NCBI GenBank assembly: GCA_027063545.1
Contig: JAMORN010000157.1
Span: 1-6,295, forward strand
Direction: 5' to 3'
Origin: a bacterium
Lineage (GTDB): Bacteria; JAMORN01
DNA: 6,295 bases
Position 1 is the first letter of the stretch. Every line of letters starts with the position of its first letter. Below, piece after piece: positions 1 through 6,295 of the stretch. The translations under genes and the position numbers were made by a program. Below the pieces are notes generated by a model, which saw only the letters and a list, made by a program, of their open reading frames with translations, had not been told where the DNA came from and did no database searches.

Positions 1-2237
1 CAGAACATAAAAAAATAAAAGTTGAAGAAACTTTAAGGGTTAGTGTTAAACTTTTAGATGAATTAATGACTTTAGCAAGTGAAATGGTACTGGCAAGAAA
101 CCAACTTTTAAATCTTTCTCAATATGTTGAAAATGAGGTTGAAGGTTTTGCTAACACTTTACAAGCTATAAATAGATTGACAACAGAGCTTCAAGAAAAG
201 ATAATGCAAACAAGAATGCAGAAAGTTGATGTTGTATTTAAGAAATTTCCAAGGGTTATTAGAGATTTGGCAAATAAATTAAATAAAAAAGTAAGATTAG
301 AGGTTTCTGGTCAAGATGTAGAACTTGATAAATCTATAATTGAAAATTTACCTGATCCTATGACACATTTAATCAGAAATGCTATAGACCATGGTATTGA
401 ACCTCCAGAGGAAAGAAAACAGATAGGAAAGCCTGAAGAAGGTGTTATAAAAATTGAGGCTAGACAAGAAGGTGGTTGGGTAATTATAGATATATCTGAT
501 GATGGTAGAGGGTTAAATAAAGAGAAGATAATTAAAAAGGCTATAGAAAAAGGTATTATTGCCCTTGGTGAAGAGAAAAATATGACAGATAAGGAAATTT
601 ATAATCTTATATTTCAACCGGGCTTTTCAACAGCTGAAAAAGTTTCTGACATTTCAGGTCGTGGTGTTGGAATGGATGTAGTTTATACAAATATAACAAA
701 GTTAGGCGGAACAGTCTTAGTTAATAGTGAAGAAGGAAAAGGAACAACAATAACTTTAAGACTTCCTTTAACACTTGCTATTATGCCGGCTATTGTAGTA
801 AAAGCAGGAAATCATAGAGTTGCTATACCACAAACAGCTTTAGTTGAAATAGTTGTTTTTAGTAAAAATGATTCTACAAAAAGAATTGAAGAGGTTCATG
901 GCGCTCCTGTTTTAAGATTAAGGGGTAATTTGCTCCCACTTCTTAGATTAACAGATGTTCTTGAAATAGAAAGGTATTTTGTTCATCCTGAGACAGGAGA
1001 ATTAATGAAGGATAGAAGAACAAGAATAGCAGATAGAAGACAACCAAAAGGATTAAAAGATTTTAATAATGATCCAGATAGATATGATGGACTTGGAAGA
1101 CGTGATCCAACAAAGAATGTGAATAGAATACTTGTTTTAAAGTCAAATGAAAATGTATTTGGACTTTTAGTGGATGAGATTATAACAAATGAAGAGATTG
1201 TAATAAAGAGTCTTCCAGGATTTTTAAAACATTTAGAAGTATATTCGGGAATTTCTATAATGGGTGATGGATATATTTCTTTAATTATAAATATTGAAGG
1301 AATTATCAAGAAAGCAAACTTAAAGTTTGCTTCTATAGAAAAGGTAAATAAGGAATTACAAGAGGAAGAAGAATTGAAGAAATTAAGAGAATCTCAGTCT
1401 CTATTATTATTAAGACATGATGATAATGAAAACCTCTTTGCGGTTAATATTGATATCATAAAGAGAATTGAAAAGGTTACAAAAGATGATTTTGAAGAGG
1501 TAGGAAATAAATTATATCTAAAGAGAAAGGATGGTATCATTGAGATTGTAACCTTTGATAAATTCTTTGATGTAGAACCTTTTGACTGGAATAAAGAAGA
1601 GTTATTTGTTGTTATACCAAATATTCATGATGGTGGTATAGCATTTTTGGTACAAGATATAGCAGATACTTTAACTATTCATGTTGATTTAGATACCAAA
1701 ACAATTAATAATCCTCTTCTTTTAGGAACTATGGTAATAAAAGACAAAATAGTTTTATTCCCAGATATATATAAAATATACGAAAATGTTAATCCTCAAA
1801 AATATAAAGTAGAGAAAAAGCCGCAGATTATAAAGAAAGATAAAATAAAGATTTTATTAGTTGAGGATACACCTTTCTTTTTAAATACTGTAAAAAGATA
1901 TTTAGTTGATGCAGGATATGACGTTGATACTGCTGTAGATGGTCTACAAGGACTTGACTTATTTAAGAAAAATCAAGGAAAATATGATATAATTGTTTCT
2001 GATATTGTTATGCCAAGAATGAATGGTTGGGATATGGCGGCTGAGATAAGAAAGATTGATAAAGATATTCCTATGATAGCTTTAACAACACTTTCTAGTG
2101 ATACAGATGTTCAAAAATGTTTTGAAGTTGGATTTGATGAATATGAATTAAAACTTTCTAAAGAGAGACTTTTAAAAAAAGTAGCAAATCTTTTAGAAGT
2201 TAGAGGTAAAAAACTAGAAAAGAAAGAAGAAAATTAA
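1..2237 (+). CDS. cheA: Hybrid CheA histidine kinase with CheW-like and receiver domains (5' end off-window)
   Basis: Chemosensory histidine kinase that would autophosphorylate in a receptor array and pass phosphate to receivers. The reading frame is open to the window edge (first full codon at base 3). The ATG at 66 lies inside the conserved dimerisation helix (LLDELMTLASEMVLARNQLL), so it is not the start. P1 (phosphoacceptor His) and any P2 domain must lie upstream. From the first full codon, 744 residues are visible: P3 dimerisation about 10-80; HATPase about 80-255 with N box HLIRNAIDHGIE (122-133), G1 DDGRGL (166-171), F box FQPGFST (204-210) and G2 SGRGVGMD (218-225); CheW-like P5 about 262-436 with a charged insertion at 332-374; a Glu/Lys-rich linker; a second, more divergent CheW-like domain about 467-596; receiver about 616-733 with acidic pair E621/D622, phospho-Asp D667, T695 and K717. 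All visible catalytic motifs look intact. Receiver-bearing CheA proteins often serve type IV pilus or other non-flagellar pathways; that assignment is inference. Confidence 0.95.
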   Translation, partial: EHKKIKVEETLRVSVKLLDELMTLASEMVLARNQLLNLSQYVENEVEGFANTLQAINRLTTELQEKIMQTRMQKVDVVFKKFPRVIRDLANKLNKKVRLEVSGQDVELDKSIIENLPDPMTHLIRNAIDHGIEPPEERKQIGKPEEGVIKIEARQEGGWVIIDISDDGRGLNKEKIIKKAIEKGIIALGEEKNMTDKEIYNLIFQPGFSTAEKVSDISGRGVGMDVVYTNITKLGGTVLVNSEEGKGTTITLRLPLTLAIMPAIVVKAGNHRVAIPQTALVEIVVFSKNDSTKRIEEVHGAPVLRLRGNLLPLLRLTDVLEIERYFVHPETGELMKDRRTRIADRRQPKGLKDFNNDPDRYDGLGRRDPTKNVNRILVLKSNENVFGLLVDEIITNEEIVIKSLPGFLKHLEVYSGISIMGDGYISLIINIEGIIKKANLKFASIEKVNKELQEEEELKKLRESQSLLLLRHDDNENLFAVNIDIIKRIEKVTKDDFEEVGNKLYLKRKDGIIEIVTFDKFFDVEPFDWNKEELFVVIPNIHDGGIAFLVQDIADTLTIHVDLDTKTINNPLLLGTMVIKDKIVLFPDIYKIYENVNPQKYKVEKKPQIIKKDKIKILLVEDTPFFLNTVKRYLVDAGYDVDTAVDGLQGLDLFKKNQGKYDIIVSDIVMPRMNGWDMAAEIRKIDKDIPMIALTTLSSDTDVQKCFEVGFDEYELKLSKERLLKKVANLLEVRGKKLEKKEEN
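1312..1332. repeat. Perfect 10-bp inverted repeat within cheA
   Basis: Arms AAGCAAACTT (1312-1321) and AAGTTTGCTT (1323-1332) are perfectly complementary around a single central base. It falls at the boundary between the P5 domain and the charged linker to the second CheW-like domain. The symmetry would suit a dimeric DNA-binding protein, or a small RNA hairpin with a few central pairs open. No function is known and chance is possible in AT-rich DNA. Confidence 0.5.
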
Positions 2238-2252
2238 AAAAGGAGTTAATAT

Positions 2253-2783
2253 ATGGCTCAATTTGTGACATTTAGATTAAAACATATGCTATGTGGTATA
2301 AATATTTATCTTGTTAGAGAGTTCAATAAATATAATAAATATACACCAATTCCTTTAGCTCCAGATTTTATAGTGGGTTTTTTGAATTTAAGAGGAAAGA
2401 TTGTTACAATAATAGATTTAGCTCAAAGGATAGGGGTTGTAAAGAGAGAGGGAGGACGTTTATACTCAGATAAAGATGTGGATATTGTTTATGAAAATAA
2501 GGATAATTTAAAAAATTTAATATTAAAAACTGATGAAGAGATAGAACCACTAAGAGAAAAAGGATGGATTAATACTCATTTATTAAATGATAATGTTGGA
2601 TTTTTAGTTGATAGTATAGAGGATGTTATAGAAATAGATCCCGAGCAAATTCAACCACCTCCTGCTAATCTTCAAGCAGGAGAGCAGTTTATTAGTGGAG
2701 TGGTTGAACTGGATAATGATCTTCTTATTCTTCTTGATGTAGAGTCTATATTAGATTTTGCTCCAAAAGAGCAAAGAAGATAA
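2253..2783 (+). CDS. cheW: CheW chemotaxis adaptor protein
   Basis: Cytoplasmic scaffold that couples chemoreceptors to CheA. The 176-residue product is one CheW fold: an N-terminal strand region (FVTFRLKHMLCGINIYLVRE), the family hallmark FLNLRGKIVTIIDLAQRIG at about 43-61, the second subdomain around VGFLVDSIEDVIEID, then the usual IQPPPANL stretch and the closing strand VVELDNDLLILLDVESIL. It is slightly longer than a minimal CheW because of a charged segment at about 63-110 between the subdomains. The start is supported by AGGAG at 2241-2245, seven bases before the ATG. It begins 15 bases after the cheA stop, so the two are very probably co-transcribed. Its product presumably works with the neighbouring kinase, which already carries two CheW-like domains. 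Family assignment is firm; the particular receptor partner cannot be told from this window. Confidence 0.93.
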   Translation: MAQFVTFRLKHMLCGINIYLVREFNKYNKYTPIPLAPDFIVGFLNLRGKIVTIIDLAQRIGVVKREGGRLYSDKDVDIVYENKDNLKNLILKTDEEIEPLREKGWINTHLLNDNVGFLVDSIEDVIEIDPEQIQPPPANLQAGEQFISGVVELDNDLLILLDVESILDFAPKEQRR

Positions 2784-2799
2784 AAATACATTATTTTAT

Positions 2800-3447
2800 T
2801 TACTCCAGGGCTTCTTTAATTTTATGAAGAAGCTCTGGAGGATTATTAATAGGAAATTCTATTTTATCTAAAATTTCGTTAATATTTTTTTCTTTAATTT
2901 TAATATTATCTAACTTTTCTTTTAGTCCCTTTTTACTTACGATAGGATATTTTATACCTTTTATTTTTTCCAAAACAATGATACTCCAAGGTAGGGTATA
3001 TAATTCTACATTTTCTATTGATTTTTGAGAATAATATTCATACATAATTTTAGGTTCATCTCCTTTTTTTAAAAGTTCCCAAGCCCAATTAACAAGACCA
3101 CCAGCAAAGTGTTCTCTAGATTTTTTTTCTTCTTTTTTGATTGCCTCAAAATCATTTATCTTTTTCATTACATATTCTTTATCAGATTTTAAAATATTTT
3201 TAACTGTTTGTTTTGTTAGACCTACAATTTTTGCTATCTCTTCATCTGTTTTTAGATATTCTTCTTTTAATATTTTTACATAGGCTGCTCTTACTATGGA
3301 TTCAAGCCATGTAAGTGTTTTATATTCAATAAGTTTATTTAACCCTCCAAGTAGTTCTAAACTTTTAAAAAAGATATTATATACCTTCTTTTCTATTTCT
3401 CTATTAAGAGATTTTTGATTATTTATTGGATTTATTTGGATTACCAT
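2800..3447 (-). CDS. Helix-turn-helix protein partnered with KaiC-like ATPase (near-KaiC regulatory domain)
   Basis: A 215-residue protein of unknown function, probably a regulator. Residues about 45-92 contain TWLESIVRAAYVKILKEEY followed by a helix-turn-helix (TDEEIAKIVGLTKQTVKNIL, about 67-86). This resembles the 'probable regulatory domain' described next to KaiC-like genes in thermophiles (TIGR03879, recalled from memory, not searched). The second half (about 110-215), beginning HFAGGLVNWAWELLKKGD, is Lys/Glu-rich and not recognised; it could bind a ligand or a partner protein. There is no signal peptide or membrane segment, so it should be cytoplasmic. The start is supported by GAGGGG ending three bases before the ATG (minus strand, 3451-3456). 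It lies 31 bases downstream of the KaiC-like gene on the same strand. DNA binding is inferred from the HTH; a protein-protein role is equally possible. Confidence 0.85.
   Translation of the reverse strand: MVIQINPINNQKSLNREIEKKVYNIFFKSLELLGGLNKLIEYKTLTWLESIVRAAYVKILKEEYLKTDEEIAKIVGLTKQTVKNILKSDKEYVMKKINDFEAIKKEEKKSREHFAGGLVNWAWELLKKGDEPKIMYEYYSQKSIENVELYTLPWSIIVLEKIKGIKYPIVSKKGLKEKLDNIKIKEKNINEILDKIEFPINNPPELLHKIKEALE
2803..2840. terminator. Imperfect hairpin at the convergent gene ends, possible bidirectional terminator
   Basis: Arms at 2803-2816 and 2827-2840 (CTCCAGGGCTTCTT and AAGAAGCTCTGGAG) form a 14-bp stem with one G-T wobble or mismatch and a 10-base loop. It sits 19 bases after the cheW stop and inside the last codons of the minus-strand HTH gene, ending just before that gene's stop. 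Neither side has a clean run of U directly after the stem: the plus side continues GATTATTAAT, and the minus side continues TAAATAAAATAATG with TTTTT further on. Position and stem strength suggest separation of converging transcripts, but intrinsic termination is uncertain. Confidence 0.45.
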
Positions 3448-3477
3448 AATCCCCTCTTTTTTTTGGTATACTCTTTA

Positions 3478-3505
3478 ATTATAGCTCTTCACTTATCGGT
3501 TTTAA
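3478..3505 (-). promoter_or_regulatory. Possible internal promoter for the HTH gene
   Basis: On the minus strand there is an exact TATAAT (plus coordinates 3478-3483) with TTAAAA (3500-3505) 16 bases upstream, a fair match to a sigma-70 promoter. It overlaps the stop codon of the KaiC-like gene. Transcription would start near 3471, giving a leader of about 24 bases that contains the GAGGGG ribosome-binding site of the HTH gene. In such AT-rich DNA TATAAT arises easily by chance, so this is a candidate only. Confidence 0.3.
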
Positions 3506-4375
3506 TATTCTTATAAGCCCAGTATCTGTAATTTCCATAAAATGAGTTCTAGTATCATGGCCAGATAGTCTACAACCGTCAATTCTAAATAGTCTAACAA
3601 CCTCTCCTAGTTTTTTCTTATATGTTCTAGCCATATATTGAGAAGATATTAATTCTTTAGCTAAAACTATACTTCCATCAACTATATGTCCAACAGCATA
3701 ACCACCTGCTGCCTCTGCTGTTAAGTCCTCATGACTATTTCTTTTTTGAGAAATAAATATGGCAGTTTGATACCACTTTTTCATAAAATTAAATAGTTTT
3801 CTAACAATAGTTCTTGCCATTACCTCTTTGCTTTCAAAAAGTCCGGTGATAGAATCAATAACAGTAAATTTAATGTTATATGTTTTTATTGCATATGCTA
3901 GTGTTGCTAAAAGTTCAGGAATATTTTCTCTTATAGCTGAATTGGATGCAGCATCTATTAGTATTATATTATCTTCAATTTCTTCAAATTTATATCCCAT
4001 AGCATAACTTCTATATTTAAGAGAAGAGATAACAAAATTAGCAGGAGATTCCACAGTAATATAAGCAACTTTTTGTCCTCTTTTTGCTTGTGTTATAGTA
4101 AATTGTTCAGCAAATATAGTTTTTCCAGTATCATTTGTCCCTGTAAGATTGAAAACAGAATAAGCAGGTATTCCTTTTAAAGATACTTTTTTTACTTCTC
4201 CTGTTTCTTCATCAACTTTTATTGTATAAAATAAATCATCTAGTCCTTCTATACCTGTTGGAATTCCATAAATTTCTTTAGCCTCTTTAACTATTTTTGC
4301 TCCTACCAGAATACTTTCTTTATGGATTAGTTCTTCGTAATTATTTTGAGTTTTTTTAGTTTCTTCATTTGTCAT
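3479..4375 (-). CDS. KaiC-like RecA-superfamily ATPase, single domain (AF_0795-type)
   Basis: A 298-residue cytoplasmic P-loop ATPase of the KaiC/RecA group. It shows the KaiC-family entry GIPTGIEGLDDLF (37-49), Walker A GTNDTGKT (79-86, K85), a putative catalytic Glu in ITVESP (E109), Walker B TVIDSITGLF (171-180, D174) and a sensor-like ISQKR (208-212). Only one ATPase domain is present, whereas clock KaiC has two. About 20 residues (50-69, including VDEETGEVKKV) separate GLD from the P-loop, where many KaiC-like proteins have only a short Gly-rich turn. This layout and the C-terminal RLFRIDGCRLSGHDTRTH fit my recollection of the thermophile-restricted AF_0795 family (TIGR03878), whose function is unknown. 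AGGA at 4384-4387 supports the start. It lies 16 bases after mutS and precedes the HTH gene. It could be a signalling ATPase or recombinase-like switch; no kaiA or kaiB is present, so a clock role is not supported. Confidence 0.88.
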   Translation of the reverse strand: MTNEETKKTQNNYEELIHKESILVGAKIVKEAKEIYGIPTGIEGLDDLFYTIKVDEETGEVKKVSLKGIPAYSVFNLTGTNDTGKTIFAEQFTITQAKRGQKVAYITVESPANFVISSLKYRSYAMGYKFEEIEDNIILIDAASNSAIRENIPELLATLAYAIKTYNIKFTVIDSITGLFESKEVMARTIVRKLFNFMKKWYQTAIFISQKRNSHEDLTAEAAGGYAVGHIVDGSIVLAKELISSQYMARTYKKKLGEVVRLFRIDGCRLSGHDTRTHFMEITDTGLIRILKPISEEL

Positions 4376-4391
4376 ATTTTCAGTCCTTTTT

Positions 4392-6295
4392 TTATATTTT
4401 TTTAACTCTATTTTGCAGTTTAAATAGATAATTTAAAGCCTCAATTGGTGTCATATTATTTAGATTAAGTTTTTTAATTTCTGTAAGGATTGATTCTATC
4501 TCTAAATTTTCATTATTAAACAACGTTAAATTTTCATTATTTACATTTTTAACAGTTTCATTTTCATCTAATATTATTGAAATTTCATATTTTTCAATTT
4601 TATTTAAGATTTCTTTTGCCCTTTCAATTACTTTTTGGGGTACACCTGCTAATTTAGCAACATCTATGCCATATGAATCACTCACACTACCAGGTACTAA
4701 TTTTCTTAAAAATATAAGCTTATCGTCTTCTCTTTTTATTGCTATATTATAGTTTTTTACTTTTGGAAGTATCTCTTCAATCTCAGTAAGTTCATGATAA
4801 TGGGTGGCAAATAGTGTTTTAGGATTTCTATTTTTTTCATTATGGAGATATTCAACTATTGCCCAAGCAAGAGAAAGTCCATCAAAAGTAGAAGTTCCTC
4901 TCCCTACTTCATCAAGAATAACTAAAGATCTATTTGTTGCATTATTTAAAATATTTGCAACTTCACTCATCTCAACTAAAAATGTACTTTGTCCTTTAGA
5001 TAATCTGTCATATGCTCCTATTCTTGAGAATATTTTATCCACAATAGATATTTCTGCATGTTCTGCAGGTACAAAAGATCCGATATGAGCAAGAAATACA
5101 ATCAAAGCAACTTGCCTTAAATAAGTAGATTTACCCGCCATATTAGGACCTGTAATTATCATAATTTGATTTTCTTTATCAAGATATGTATCATTAGGAA
5201 TAAATTTTTCTTCTTTTATAATTTTTTCAATAACAGGATGTCTTCCATTTTTTATAAATAATCTATCTGTTTCTGTAATTTCAGGTTTTGTATAGTGATT
5301 TTCTATAGCAACTATACTGAATGAGATTAAAACATCCAAAAGAGCAATAGCTTTAGATGTATTTTGAAATTTTTCAATACTTTTAGATAGTTTTTCAATA
5401 ATAGAGTTGTATATCTCATTTTCTAACTCTTCAACCTTTTCTTCCCCAAATAGAATAATTTCTTCAGCTTTTTTTAGTTCTTCTGTAATATATCGTTCTG
5501 CATTTACAAGTGTTTGTTTCCTTATATAATCATCAGGCACATTATGGATTTGGGTTTTAGGAATCTCAATATAATATCCAAATACCTTATTATATTTAAT
5601 TTTTAAACTATTTATTTTTGTTCTTTCCCTCTCTTTTTGTTCCAATTCTATTAGATATTTTTTTGAATTTCTAATTTTATCAATAATAGAATCAAGTTCT
5701 TGAGAAAATCCTTCTTTTATTATTCTTTTATCACCTTCAATTATCTTTTCATTTATAGAGTTATGTATAAGTTCATATTCAGATGTTAGATTTTCTATAT
5801 TATCTATAATTTCTTTTTTTATAAGAGAAACTTCTTTACAATTTTTTTCTAAAATTTCCTTGATTTCTTTAATAGATGGGATTGCTTGTTTAATTGTTAA
5901 AAGATCCTTAGGAGTTATCTTTCTATATATAAGTTTATTAGATATTCTTTCAATATCATATATTTGTTTTAATAGTTTTATAATTTTTTCTCTAGTAGAA
6001 GAATCTTTATAGAAAAATTCTACAGCTTCAAGTCTTTTTTTGATTTTTTCTTTATTTTTTAAGGGATATGTTAAGAAAAGTTTTAATAGTCTTGTACCCA
6101 TAGGAGTAGATGTTCTTTTTAAAATATTAAAAAGTGTTGATTTGTAATCATCTGAATGAAGTGGTTCTAAAATTTCAAGATTTCTAAAAGTATTGTAATC
6201 TATTTCTAAAAATTCAGAGGATGAACGTTTTTGAATATTTCTAAAATGTTTTGGTTTTATTTTTTTTGTATCAGAAAAATATGTAATAATAACAC
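4392..6295 (-). CDS. mutS: DNA mismatch repair protein MutS (5' end off-window)
   Basis: Mismatch-recognition ATPase that binds mispaired bases and recruits MutL. The frame is open to the window edge; the ATG at 6101 falls inside the conserved TPMGTRLL, and the 64 codons before it encode MutS sequence (IDYNTFRNLEIL, LFNILKRTSTPMG), so that ATG is not the start. Visible are 633 residues: core (domain III), lever and clamp with NKVFGYYIEIPK and DYIRKQTLVNAERYITEELK, then the ATPase with Walker A TGPNMAGKST (K at 5130-5132), QSTFLVEMSEVANIL, Walker B LVILDEVGRGTSTFDG, FATHYHELTE, and the helix-turn-helix dimer region GSVSDSYGIDVAKLAGVP. Domains I and II, with the mismatch-reading Phe-Xaa-Glu, would lie in roughly 220 residues off-window. 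The clamp-type domain and the absence of a Smr domain mark it as MutS1, not MutS2. The C-terminal tail carries NLTLF, resembling a beta-clamp-binding motif. It is probably first or early in the mutS, KaiC-like, HTH transcript. Confidence 0.97.
   Translation of the reverse strand, partial: VIITYFSDTKKIKPKHFRNIQKRSSSEFLEIDYNTFRNLEILEPLHSDDYKSTLFNILKRTSTPMGTRLLKLFLTYPLKNKEKIKKRLEAVEFFYKDSSTREKIIKLLKQIYDIERISNKLIYRKITPKDLLTIKQAIPSIKEIKEILEKNCKEVSLIKKEIIDNIENLTSEYELIHNSINEKIIEGDKRIIKEGFSQELDSIIDKIRNSKKYLIELEQKERERTKINSLKIKYNKVFGYYIEIPKTQIHNVPDDYIRKQTLVNAERYITEELKKAEEIILFGEEKVEELENEIYNSIIEKLSKSIEKFQNTSKAIALLDVLISFSIVAIENHYTKPEITETDRLFIKNGRHPVIEKIIKEEKFIPNDTYLDKENQIMIITGPNMAGKSTYLRQVALIVFLAHIGSFVPAEHAEISIVDKIFSRIGAYDRLSKGQSTFLVEMSEVANILNNATNRSLVILDEVGRGTSTFDGLSLAWAIVEYLHNEKNRNPKTLFATHYHELTEIEEILPKVKNYNIAIKREDDKLIFLRKLVPGSVSDSYGIDVAKLAGVPQKVIERAKEILNKIEKYEISIILDENETVKNVNNENLTLFNNENLEIESILTEIKKLNLNNMTPIEALNYLFKLQNRVKKI
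4503..4541. repeat. Short direct repeat inside the mutS 3' end (15 bp, period 24)
   Basis: The 15-base sequence taaattttcattatt occurs at 4503-4517 and again at 4527-4541, exactly 24 bases (eight codons) apart and in frame. On the protein it gives NNENL twice, on either side of LTLF, in the variable linker between the MutS ATPase domain and the C-terminal helices. It looks like a diverged local duplication; low complexity could also produce it. Confidence 0.6.

Noticed and set aside
983-1309. 108-codon open frame on the minus strand opposite cheA
   Set aside because: It lies antisense to the conserved P5 coding region, has Ser/Ile/Phe-rich composition typical of an antisense shadow, and shows no recognisable domain.
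3121-3128. Run of eight T (A on the coding strand) in the HTH gene as a frameshift or phase-variation site
   Set aside because: The frame is intact across it, similar A-runs occur throughout this AT-rich DNA, and there is no second frame that would encode an alternative product.
3479-4375. Clock protein KaiC (circadian oscillator)
   Set aside because: Only one ATPase domain is present, there is no kaiA or kaiB in the window, and the spacing and tail differ from clock KaiC.
4376-4440. Promoter for the KaiC-like gene within the mutS end
   Set aside because: A TATAAA-like hexamer is present, but no acceptable -35 lies at 16-18 bases, and A-runs make such matches common here.
4804-5088. 94-codon open frame on the plus strand opposite mutS
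   Set aside because: It is antisense to the highly conserved MutS ATPase motifs, with no family features of its own.
4392-6295. MutS2-type protein
   Set aside because: The clamp domain sequence (KVFGYYIEI, DYIRKQTLVNAERY) is present and no Smr nuclease domain follows the ATPase, which is the MutS1 layout.
1-6295. CRISPR arrays, insertion sequences, tRNA or rRNA genes
   Set aside because: No regularly spaced repeats, transposase frames, terminal inverted repeats or tRNA-like cloverleaf sequences were seen, and nearly all bases are coding.

Overview
This is an AT-rich bacterial window, densely coding on both strands. It holds five protein genes in two convergent groups that meet near base 2790. 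The first and last genes both run off the window, so each lacks its 5' end here. The organism looks like a low-GC thermophilic bacterium. The main clue is the pair at 2800-4375: a single-domain KaiC-like ATPase followed by a small helix-turn-helix protein. From memory these resemble the AF_0795-type KaiC family and its 'near-KaiC' partner, which are reported mainly from thermophiles (archaea, Aquificae, Dictyoglomi and a few others). A true MutS1-type MutS confirms a bacterium. An Aquificota/Hydrogenothermaceae-like host fits the low GC and the gene content, but this is a guess and was not tested by a search.

Left part, plus strand (1-2783): the 3' part of a hybrid CheA histidine kinase (dimerisation, ATPase, CheW-like P5 domain, a second CheW-like domain, C-terminal receiver), then, 15 bases later, a stand-alone CheW adaptor. 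Together they form the kinase core of a chemosensory array. A CheA carrying its own receiver is more typical of pathways driving type IV pilus motility or other outputs than of a classical flagellar CheA/CheY pair.

Right part, minus strand (2800-6295): mutS (5' end off-window), then the KaiC-like ATPase 16 bases downstream, then the helix-turn-helix protein after a further 31 bases. The spacing suggests one transcript, mutS to kaiC-like to HTH. A promoter-like sequence at the end of the KaiC-like gene could also express the HTH gene separately.

The two groups converge with only 16 bases between stop codons. A long imperfect hairpin there, lying inside the last codons of the HTH gene, may separate the two transcription units. 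No RNA genes, insertion sequences, CRISPR arrays or non-coding stretches over 300 bases are visible. The best candidate for an under-described system is the KaiC-like/HTH pair and its link to mutS.
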